Below, one piece after another: positions 1 through 4,789 of a stretch of 13,655 bases of DNA; the first letter of the stretch is position 1, and the number at the start of each line of letters is the position of its first letter. The stretch comes from CG2-30-40-21 sp043806395 (GTDB lineage Bacteria; UBA9089; CG2-30-40-21). The notes below the pieces were generated by a model. It saw only the letters and a list, made by a program, of their open reading frames with translations. It did not search any database and was not told the origin of the DNA. A program made the position numbers and the translations under genes. The stretch lies in the NCBI GenBank assembly GCA_043806395.1, contig JAZDHC010000009.1, positions 1 to 13,655 on the forward strand, read 5' to 3'.

Positions 1-9
1 TTCCTAATT

Positions 10-27
10 CCCCCTTAGAAAAGGGGG
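10..27. repeat. Small C/G hairpin (CCCCCTT / AAGGGGG)
   Basis: A perfect 7-bp stem (10-16 with 21-27) and a 4-base loop, followed by a further TTAGGGGG run. There is no T-tract, so it is more like a dispersed palindromic repeat cut by the window edge than a terminator. The adjoining text at 45-58 (CTCTGTGCCTCTGT) belongs to the same family of GGCACAGA-like simple repeats as the one inside valS. Confidence 0.5.
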
Positions 28-147
28 TTAGGGGGTTGTAATTCTCTGTGCCTCTGTAACCATGTGGTAACCAGTTTTGAACCATGCTGCAAAATAAAAT
101 ATTGATAAGTCGTAAGCCTTGTTTTATCTTATTCTTATTCTTATTCA

Positions 148-201
148 CCGTTCTTGGTTCTTCGTCCATTCTTGGTTATTTACCCGTTCTTGATCTTGTT
201 T
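148..201. repeat. Three direct repeats of 18 bp
   Basis: Units begin at 148, 166 and 184, exactly 18 bp apart, each opening with CCRTTCTTGRT and then diverging. The repeats make an open reading frame (84-320) look like a leucine/phenylalanine-rich membrane peptide, but I do not regard that frame as a gene. The array sits immediately left of the palindromic operator array. It may be simple-sequence expansion or a protein-binding iteron set; nothing in the window decides this. Confidence 0.6.
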
Positions 202-204
202 CTT

Positions 205-417
205 TTTGTATAACCAGTGATTATACAGATCTGTATAACATCACAATTCCGTTATTATCCCATTTCTGTATAATAACAAAAATATCACAATTATTTCAAA
301 AGGTTAAACAAAAATGTTGACAAAAACAATAAATTCCGTATAATACTAACTGGTTAACATTCCGTTTTGCATAATATACAGATCTGTATATTATGCCATT
401 TTACATGTTATACAGAA
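205..417. promoter_or_regulatory. Operator array with two perfect palindromes
   Basis: The half-site TCTGTATAA or its complement occurs repeatedly. A partial copy is at 206-213, an 18-bp perfect palindrome TTATACAGATCTGTATAA at 221-238, a single half-site at 265-273, a variant TCCGTATAA at 335-343, a 28-bp perfect palindrome at 369-396 and a single half-site at 408-416. Both palindromes share the 16-bp core TATACAGATCTGTATA. The region is very AT-rich and contains no gene. One half-site overlaps the -10 box of the promoter at 317-344. This geometry is typical of a cooperatively bound dimeric repressor, for example of a phage, toxin-antitoxin or mobile-element regulator. The regulator is not in the window. 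Confidence 0.7.
317..344 (+). promoter_or_regulatory. Sigma-70-type promoter inside the operator array
   Basis: TTGACA (317-322) and TATAAT (339-344) are separated by 16 bases, a near-consensus housekeeping promoter reading rightward. The -10 box overlaps operator half-site 335-343, and the 28-bp palindrome 369-396 lies about 20-45 bases after the expected start, so a bound repressor would block initiation. Downstream, an AGGATAAGCACAT stretch leads to an ATG at 434, but that frame stops after 12 codons (TAG at 470), so the original target gene appears lost or truncated. Confidence 0.65.
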
Positions 418-546
418 ATCAGGATAAGCACATATGAGTAATATTCCAACGGATATTTTTGTCCCAATATAGTTCAACGCTGGCTAAAAAATTATTAAGC
501 CATCACTGACTTATTAAGAAGGAATGTGTGTCATGAAGCCAAACCA

Positions 547-574
547 AACGGACATCCACAAGGGGATGTCCGTA
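547..574. repeat. REP-like palindrome, copy 1
   Basis: GGACATCC and GGATGTCC pair around a short ACAAGG centre, giving a compact hairpin. Nearly the same 28 bases occur in inverted orientation at 13576-13603 (26 of 28 matching after reverse-complementing). Two copies about 13 kb apart in intergenic DNA indicate a dispersed repetitive palindrome rather than a gene-specific terminator. Confidence 0.7.
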
Positions 575-661
575 CGAGGAAGGAATAATCATTCTATAGT
601 CAACTTAAGTTAGTAGTTTCCTATTATATGTCTTGGGGTGGGAAGTGGAAGACGATAAATC

Positions 662-694
662 TTTTGCAGTACACATTAATAGTGTACTGCAAAG
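662..694. repeat. 12-bp stem hairpin downstream of rplT
   Basis: TTTGCAGTACAC (663-674) pairs perfectly with GTGTACTGCAAA (682-693) around a 7-base loop. It lies about 40 bases past the rplT stop on the transcribed strand, so it could end the thrS-rplT transcript. However, the bases after the stem on that strand (AGATTTATC) are not a U-run, so a classical intrinsic terminator is not demonstrated. It may instead stabilise the 3' end. Confidence 0.5.
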
Positions 695-735
695 CTGACA
701 AAAATCCTTAAAATTATCAGAGGTCACAACTTTTC

Positions 736-1098
736 TTAAGCACTCTCCAGCCCCTGCAGTGATAATTCTACTAATTTAGTAAAGGCAACCTTATCCCTTA
801 CTGCCAGATCAGCCAATATCTTTCGATTTAATTCTGATCCACTCTTTTTTAATCCAAAAATAAACTTACTGTAAGAAAGTCCATGCTCTTCTACAGCTGC
901 ATTTATTCTGATAATCCACAAACTTCTAAACTCTCTTTTTCTTACCTTTCTGTCTCGATAAGCATAAACCCCTGCCCGGATAACAGCCTCTTTAGCCAGC
1001 TTATACCATCGGCTTCTTGCTCCCCAATAACCTTTTGAGAGCTTATGGATCTTATTTGTTCTTTTCTTATGTGCGACATTAGTTGCAGCCCTTGACAT
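736..1098 (-). CDS. rplT: 50S ribosomal protein L20
   Basis: This gene encodes L20, an early-assembly protein of the large ribosomal subunit that binds 23S rRNA. In studied bacteria L20 also represses its own operon by binding an mRNA mimic of its rRNA site. The 120-residue product has the family's usual length. It shows the very basic N-terminal arm with the hallmark KLSKGYWGARSR (residues 20-31), the RKVRKREFRSLWI segment (residues 51-63) and the globular C-terminal half. The ATG at 1098 is preceded by AAGGAG (complement of 1109-1114) at good spacing. It is the last gene of a minus-strand thrS-infC-rpmI-rplT order, 72 bases after rpmI. Nothing in the sequence looks damaged. Confidence 0.97.
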   Translation of the reverse strand: MSRAATNVAHKKRTNKIHKLSKGYWGARSRWYKLAKEAVIRAGVYAYRDRKVRKREFRSLWIIRINAAVEEHGLSYSKFIFGLKKSGSELNRKILADLAVRDKVAFTKLVELSLQGLESA

Positions 1099-1142
1099 CT
1101 TCCCTTACTCCTTTATGCTGTAAAATTCGATAGTCCATACCG

Positions 1143-1166
1143 ATTACCCTATTACCTTATTACCAA
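1143..1166. repeat. Three tandem 8-bp units in the rpmI-rplT spacer
   Basis: ATTACCCT, ATTACCTT and ATTACCAA lie head to tail and make up about a third of the 72-base rpmI-rplT spacer. On the mRNA they read as GGTAAT-type repeats, far enough from the rplT ribosome-binding site not to mask it. The unit size and copy number resemble the repeats at 5821-5847 and 10257-10280. Confidence 0.7.
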
Positions 1167-1170
1167 TTCT

Positions 1171-1368
1171 TTATCCATATGGTAACATTCGCTTTACCTT
1201 TGCTTCTTCGCTCTTATGAGCTATAGCCGTACCCCTTAAATTCCTCTTTCTGCTTGGGGATTTACTACTTAAAAGATGACTTGTAAAAGCTTGTTTCATC
1301 TTTACCTTTCCCTTTGCTGTAAACTTAAATCTTTTTGCTGCTGATCTATTACTTTTTATCTTTGGCAT
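1171..1368 (-). CDS. rpmI: 50S ribosomal protein L35
   Basis: L35 is a small basic protein of the large ribosomal subunit. The 65-residue product has the expected size, starts with MPKIKSNRSAAKRFKFTAKG, which is the standard L35 opening, and ends with the family's K-RMLPYG tail. Its ATG (1368) has a GAGGG ribosome-binding site five bases upstream on the minus strand. It sits between infC and rplT, the classical order in which rpmI and rplT are translationally coupled and jointly repressed by L20. The 173-base leader upstream is unusually structured (see the hairpins at 1404-1511). The rpmI and rplT genes are separated by 72 bases containing a tandem repeat, so coupling by direct stop-start overlap is not possible here. 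Confidence 0.96.
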   Translation of the reverse strand: MPKIKSNRSAAKRFKFTAKGKVKMKQAFTSHLLSSKSPSRKRNLRGTAIAHKSEEAKVKRMLPYG

Positions 1369-1403
1369 CTTTTCCCTCTCTATAATAATATCATACCTTC
1401 GGC

Positions 1404-1428
1404 ATTATTGTTCCATTACAACAATAAT
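1404..1428 (-). promoter_or_regulatory. Alternative hairpin C in the rpmI leader
   Basis: Bases 1404-1412 (ATTATTGTT) pair perfectly with 1420-1428 (AACAATAAT) around a 7-base loop. The arm 1420-1428 is the same one used by the longer hairpin 1419-1484, so the two structures exclude each other. The hairpin ends 35 bases before the rpmI start codon on the mRNA. A switch between the two folds could control access to the rpmI ribosome-binding site. This is inferred from pairing only. Confidence 0.5.
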
Positions 1429-1484
1429 TCCACCCCTTCAGGATTATTTCGCTATTAAAACCTGAAGGGGTGGCATTATTGTTG
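1419..1484 (-). promoter_or_regulatory. Long hairpin B in the infC-rpmI spacer
   Basis: Arms 1419-1442 and 1461-1484 pair at 23 of 24 positions (single mismatch 1429/1474) around an 18-base loop. The inner 13 bp (CCACCCCTTCAGG with its complement) are GC-rich. It lies between infC and rpmI, where L20-binding operators occur in other bacteria. There is no U-run after it in the transcribed direction, so it is not a typical terminator. It could be an L20 operator or an inserted palindromic element. A third stem (1484-1490 with 1505-1511, plus CTCT/AGAG inside) abuts it. Confidence 0.65.
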
Positions 1485-1541
1485 CATTATCTCTGCCAGA
1501 GGCTATAATGCTTCTGAAATTGAACGGCTGACTTACAACAA

Positions 1542-2069
1542 TTATCCTTTGCTTGCAGCAGGAGACAATAACACAATCATTCTTCTACCTTCCATTTTAG
1601 GGGGTGACTCTACTATGGCTAAACCTTCCAATTCTCCAATCAATTGCTTAAGTATCTTTGCGCCAAATTGTGTATACGCCATTTGTCTTCCCTTAAACTC
1701 AACTTTAACCATGACCTTATCCCCTGCGACTAAAAACTCTTTGACATGCTTTGCCTTAAAATCGTAATCATGTTTGTCAATGGTTGGAGACATCTTTATT
1801 TCTTTGACATGTACTACAGTTTGGCGTTTTTTATTTTCTTTAGCCTTTATGGACTGATCATACTTGTATTTGCCATAATCCATAATCTTACAAACCGGTG
1901 GCTGAGCATCAGGAGATATTTCTACCAGGTCAAGCCCTTCTTGCCCGGCAATATCTAATGCTGCCCTCACGCTCATGACCCCTTTCTGTTCACCATCTGA
2001 TGCAATTACACGAATCTCCTTGGCATAAATCTTTTCATTTATCCTTACTACTTGCTTAATGTTGGAAAT
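1542..2069 (-). CDS. infC: Translation initiation factor IF-3, ATT start
   Basis: IF-3 binds the 30S subunit, prevents 50S joining and proofreads initiator tRNA and start codon. The 175-residue product has the N-domain with the signature PPVCKIMDYGKYKYD (about residues 57-71), the lysine-rich linker and the C-domain ending near VLLSPA. The start is chosen from the ribosome-binding site: the minus strand shows AAAGGAGGT, then eight bases after GGAGG an ATT (2069-2067). The only upstream start-like codon, GTG at 2078, lies inside the Shine-Dalgarno itself. ATT is the known unusual start of infC, through which IF-3 represses its own translation, so the same control is likely here. It lies 51 bases downstream of thrS and upstream of rpmI. 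Confidence 0.95.
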   Translation of the reverse strand: MSNIKQVVRINEKIYAKEIRVIASDGEQKGVMSVRAALDIAGQEGLDLVEISPDAQPPVCKIMDYGKYKYDQSIKAKENKKRQTVVHVKEIKMSPTIDKHDYDFKAKHVKEFLVAGDKVMVKVEFKGRQMAYTQFGAKILKQLIGELEGLAIVESPPKMEGRRMIVLLSPAASKG

Positions 2070-2076
2070 ACTACAC

Positions 2077-2085
2077 ACCTCCTTT
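2077..2085 (-). promoter_or_regulatory. Ribosome-binding site that fixes the infC ATT start
   Basis: The minus strand reads AAAGGAGGT here. Its GGAGG core (2082-2078) is eight bases from ATT at 2069. A start at the GTG of 2078-2076 would overlap the Shine-Dalgarno and is not credible; the next ATT (2060) is seventeen bases from the core, too far. The site is therefore decisive for the non-canonical start. Confidence 0.85.
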
Positions 2086-2120
2086 AATTTACTGCTTTCA
2101 ATAAAATACCATACTTAAGA

Positions 2121-3848
2121 CTAAATGTCAACACTTTTTTCTCTGATTTCTGTAGTTATCATAGAAATAAAATCTTCTACGCTCATTTGCCCCATATCCT
2201 TGGAGCCTCGTTTTCTTACAGATATGGTTTTATTCTGCTCTTCATTATCTCCTAAGATCAAGACATACGGGAGTTTTTGCATCCCTGCCTCACGAATCTT
2301 AAACCCGATTTTTTCATTTCGAAAATCTGTATCGCATCTTATCTGATTAGCTCTCAATTGTTTCTGGATAGATTCCCCATATGCCGTCTGCCTTTCTGTA
2401 ATGGTGGCAATTAATGCCTGTGTTGGGCATAGCCAGACAGGAAATGTCCCGGCATAATGCTCAATGAGTGCCCCCATAAATCTCTCTAAACTCCCAAGAA
2501 CCACCCGATGGATCATAACTGGTTGGTGTTCCTTGCCATCCTGACCAACATAGGTTACATTAAATCGCTCTGGCAGATTAAAATCAACCTGAATGGTTGG
2601 TCCCTGCCATGTTCGAGACAGGGCATCCTTGAGTTTAATATCTATCTTTGGACCATAAAAAACCCCTTCACCCGGGTCAATCTGATATGGTAATTCTTTT
2701 TCCTTTAAGGACATCTCTAAGGCTATAGTAGCCATATCCCATATCTCATCTGAACCAACATATTTTTCCGGTCTGGTTGAGAGATATATTTCATATTCTT
2801 TGAACCCAAAAGAGACAAGTGTAGTAATTATAAATTCCAGTACTTTTTGTATCTCATCCTTAAGCTGTTCTCTGGTGCAAAAGATATGGGCATCATCCTG
2901 AGTAAACCCACGAACCCTGAGCAAACCATGCAGCACACCAGATCGTTCATGCCGATACACTGTCCCTAATTCAAAAAACCTTAAAGGCAGATCCCGATAG
3001 CTATGCATCTGACTTTTATAAATAAGAATATGCCCCGGACAGTTCATGGGTTTTAAGACATATTCCATATCATCTACGGTCATAAAATACATATTTTCTT
3101 GATAAAAGTCATAATGTCCTGAGGTCTTCCACAGATCAACCCGAGCAATATGGGGTGTAACAACCTCATGGTAGCCGCGATTGGCATGTTCAAGCCGCAA
3201 AAATCGACAAATCTCTTCCCTGACAATAGCACCCTTGGGATGATAATAGATAAGCCCCGGACCAGCCTCATCATATAACTGAAATATCCCCAGCTCCTTC
3301 CCGAGCTTACGGTGATCCCGCTTTTTTGCCTCTTCTATATTATGTAAATGCTGTTCTAATTCTTCCTTTGTCTCAAAGGCTGTCCCATATATTCTGGTAA
3401 GCATGGGATTTTTTTCATCCCCTCGCCAGTAGGCACCCGCAACAGAGATGAGCTTAAATGCCTTAATCTCACCTGTCCTCTTGAGATGTGGACCACGGCA
3501 GAGGTCAATAAAATCACCCTGCTTATAGATACTCACCTCTTCATCTGGAATATTTTCAATAAGTTCTACCTTATATTTCTCTCCTTTTTTAGAAAAGAAG
3601 TCTATTGCCTCACCCTTTTCCATCATGGTTTGCTCAAAGGCAAGATTAGATTTGATAATGAACTTCATCTTTTTTTCTATCTCAGGAAGTTGTTCTGTCG
3701 ATAGGGATATTGGCAGGTCAAAATCATAGTAAAATCCATCGGCTATGGCTGGACCAATAGCAAATTTTGTATCAGGGAATAGTGTTGCTACTGCCTGAGC
3801 CAAAACATGAGCTGTACTGTGTCGTAGGGTTTCTAATTGATTATTCAC
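2121..3848 (-). CDS. thrS: Threonyl-tRNA synthetase lacking the TGS domain
   Basis: This cytoplasmic class II synthetase attaches threonine to tRNA-Thr and edits mischarged serine. The product is 575 residues against about 640 for the E. coli enzyme. It begins directly at the N2 editing domain (LRHSTAHVLAQAV, residues 8-20), so the N-terminal TGS domain is absent. Editing-site residues H10, H14, C117 and H121 are present. Catalytic zinc ligands C270 (PMNCPGH), H321 (QDDAHIF) and H447 (VMIHR) are intact, as are motif 2 (FFELGTVYRHERSG, 291-304) and motif 3 (GSLERFMGA, 452-460). The anticodon-binding domain follows. The start is a GTG with only a weak AAGAG upstream, and no earlier in-frame start exists before a stop. 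A tRNA-Val gene ends 36 bases upstream without an intervening terminator, so co-transcription is likely. Confidence 0.96.
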   Translation of the reverse strand: MNNQLETLRHSTAHVLAQAVATLFPDTKFAIGPAIADGFYYDFDLPISLSTEQLPEIEKKMKFIIKSNLAFEQTMMEKGEAIDFFSKKGEKYKVELIENIPDEEVSIYKQGDFIDLCRGPHLKRTGEIKAFKLISVAGAYWRGDEKNPMLTRIYGTAFETKEELEQHLHNIEEAKKRDHRKLGKELGIFQLYDEAGPGLIYYHPKGAIVREEICRFLRLEHANRGYHEVVTPHIARVDLWKTSGHYDFYQENMYFMTVDDMEYVLKPMNCPGHILIYKSQMHSYRDLPLRFFELGTVYRHERSGVLHGLLRVRGFTQDDAHIFCTREQLKDEIQKVLEFIITTLVSFGFKEYEIYLSTRPEKYVGSDEIWDMATIALEMSLKEKELPYQIDPGEGVFYGPKIDIKLKDALSRTWQGPTIQVDFNLPERFNVTYVGQDGKEHQPVMIHRVVLGSLERFMGALIEHYAGTFPVWLCPTQALIATITERQTAYGESIQKQLRANQIRCDTDFRNEKIGFKIREAGMQKLPYVLILGDNEEQNKTISVRKRGSKDMGQMSVEDFISMITTEIREKSVDI

Positions 3849-3884
3849 GCTTTTACTCTTTTCTACTCCTCGTGCATTATTTAA

Positions 3885-3961
3885 TGGTGGGCGGTACTGG
3901 ATTCGAACCGGTGACCTTTTGCGTGTCGAGCAAACGCTCTAACCAACTGAGCTAACCGCCC
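3885..3961 (-). tRNA. tRNA-Val(GAC) with atypical anticodon loop
   Basis: The cloverleaf folds with a perfect acceptor stem (GGGCGGT with ACCGCCC), D-arm GCTC/GAGC, anticodon stem TTTGC/GCAAA, variable AGGTC, T-loop TTCGAAT, A73 and an encoded CCA. The anticodon at 3925-3927 reads GAC (valine). Two features are unusual. Position 33 is C (base 3928) instead of the almost invariant U, the loop being TCGACAC, and the T-stem has a C-A mismatch at 51/63. The gene may be decaying, or be a sequencing variant. It lies 36 bases upstream of thrS on the same strand and 28 bases downstream of a MITE. Confidence 0.85.
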
Positions 3962-3989
3962 AAGAAATAAAATTTAACAACCAATCTTA

Positions 3990-4149
3990 GGGTCTGTCAC
4001 AAAATAAATGTATCACATCGAGGTTGTCGATTCGCTCGTCCAGCAAGGCGTGCGACTTAAGGCATAGCGAGCTATGTCGCAAGGAGCTCTGACGCCGCTG
4101 GACGAGATGAAACGGCAACTGAATGTAACATTTATTTTGTGACAGACCC
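3990..4149. mobile_element. 160-bp MITE with 22-bp perfect terminal inverted repeats
   Basis: The ends GGGTCTGTCACAAAATAAAT... (3990-4011) and their exact complement (4128-4149) form 22-bp perfect terminal repeats flanked by a TTA target duplication (3987-3989 and 4150-4152). The interior is an imperfect palindrome: CTCGTCCAGC at 4035-4044 pairs with 4097-4106, and CATAGC/GCTATG (4063-4068, 4071-4076) is centred exactly on the element midpoint. It contains no transposase, so it would be a non-autonomous element moved by an insertion sequence elsewhere in the genome. The parent family cannot be named from this window. It is visibly GC-richer than its flanks. Confidence 0.9.
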
Positions 4150-4287
4150 TTAGCTGATACCTTTAATGATTGGCTGCGATAAATTATTAGACATTGATGT
4201 TTTTTTTGCATGTTTTATAGTATCGTATGTTACGATACCTAATCCAAGCATAAATACTATGAGAACAGTAATTGCAAGCCATTCCAT
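4150..4287 (-). CDS. Tiny single-pass membrane protein (45 aa)
   Basis: This is an unrecognised small gene. Its ATG (4287) overlaps the TGA of the preceding gene by one base (TGATG) and has a strong GGAGG seven bases upstream, inside that gene's last codons, so the two are translationally coupled. The product starts MEWLAITVLIVFMLGLGI, a membrane helix at about residues 3-20, followed by TYDTIKHAKKT and a polar tail. A run of eight A residues (complement of 4200-4207) lies in frame just after the helix and could cause slippage, so the tail may not be ancestral. The stop codon TAA is the target duplication of the MITE that begins at the next base. Function is unknown. Confidence 0.7.
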   Translation of the reverse strand: MEWLAITVLIVFMLGLGIVTYDTIKHAKKTSMSNNLSQPIIKGIS

Positions 4288-4511
4288 CACAATTCCTCCA
4301 ATTCATCAATCTTTCGATATGCAACCCTATTTATCCAAACAATTGCAAAAGTAATTAAAAGTATCACTATAGCACAAATTATGGAAAGTTGACTAATTTT
4401 TTCACAATTCTGAATTAACCAGATAATTAATGAAATATCAGAGGCAATCAAAATACCAAATACAATCTTAAACCACCCAATCTCTTCTTTTAATTTATCA
4501 ATTTTTGACAT
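4287..4511 (-). CDS. Small two-helix membrane protein (74 aa)
   Basis: The product has a charged start (MSKIDKLKEEIGWFK), a hydrophobic helix at about residues 14-33, a short loop with NCEK, a second helix at about 42-60 and a charged end (NRVAYRKIDELEEL). The KIDKLKEE start and YRKIDELEEL end are similar charged, helical segments that would lie on the same side of the membrane. The ATG at 4511 is 11 bases after the CCA end of tRNA-Cys, leaving room only for a weak GGA; transcription probably comes from the tRNA promoter. It overlaps the next small gene by one base. Small proteins of this appearance seem familiar to me from other bacteria, but I know no function. It could be a toxin-like, envelope or defence-associated module. 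Confidence 0.75.
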   Translation of the reverse strand: MSKIDKLKEEIGWFKIVFGILIASDISLIIWLIQNCEKISQLSIICAIVILLITFAIVWINRVAYRKIDELEEL

Positions 4512-4522
4512 TGTGCATCCAA

Positions 4523-4597
<75 letters not shown>

Positions 4598-4618
4598 ATA
4601 ATCTTTTCAATTTATATA

Positions 4619-4647
4619 ATCTTACCATATTCATATGCTTTTGTCAA
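4619..4647 (-). promoter_or_regulatory. Promoter of tRNA-Cys and the small-gene pair
   Basis: On the minus strand TTGACA (4647-4642) is followed after 17 bases by TAAGAT (4624-4619). The expected start is about 15 bases before the tRNA 5' end. It diverges from the phosphofructokinase promoter, and both -35 boxes sit in the same 13-base context AAAATGCTTGACA. Confidence 0.7.
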
Positions 4648-4719
4648 GCATTTTTTTGTTGATTTTGCTTCTCCTTGGTTTCAAGACAATAAATTGTTGA
4701 CAAATTGGCAGGAAAATGC

Positions 4720-4748
4720 TTGACATTTTTGTTTACATTTGATATACT
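4720..4748 (+). promoter_or_regulatory. Strong promoter of the phosphofructokinase gene
   Basis: TTGACA (4720-4725), a 17-base spacer and TATACT (4743-4748) match the housekeeping consensus closely, about 40 bases upstream of the ATG at 4790. A second TTGACA at 4697-4702 has no matching -10. The leader carries AAGGAGG (4772-4778) as ribosome-binding site. Confidence 0.85.
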
Positions 4749-4789
4749 TTGATTACTTAAGAGAAGAAAACAAGGAGGCTTGTTAAAAT

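Noticed and set aside
84..320. 78-residue open frame rich in Leu, Phe and Ser, membrane-like
   Set aside because: It runs through the 18-bp direct repeats and an operator palindrome, has no ribosome-binding site, and its hydrophobicity comes from T-rich repeat sequence.
434..472. 12-codon frame after the operator array with an AGGA upstream
   Set aside because: Too short to call; I mention it only as a possible remnant of the lost target gene.
533..613. 26-codon frame with AAGGA upstream
   Set aside because: Its middle is simply a translation of the REP-like palindrome (TDIHKGMSVR), so it is not a credible gene.
1..735. CRISPR array or replication origin in the repeat-rich left end
   Set aside because: Repeats are only three, contiguous and 18 bp without spacers; no DnaA-box cluster or replication gene is visible.
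3767..3955. Open frame with VGGTGFEPVTF
   Set aside because: This is the well-known spurious translation of the antisense strand of a tRNA gene (here tRNA-Val).
3962..4010. Promoter for tRNA-Val carried by the MITE end
   Set aside because: TTGTGA within the terminal repeat and weak TTGTTA/TAAATT boxes do not give a convincing -35/-10 pair.
3987..4211. Alternative 74-residue frame through the MITE
   Set aside because: It starts inside the A8 tract of the 45-aa gene and consists mostly of translated MITE palindrome.
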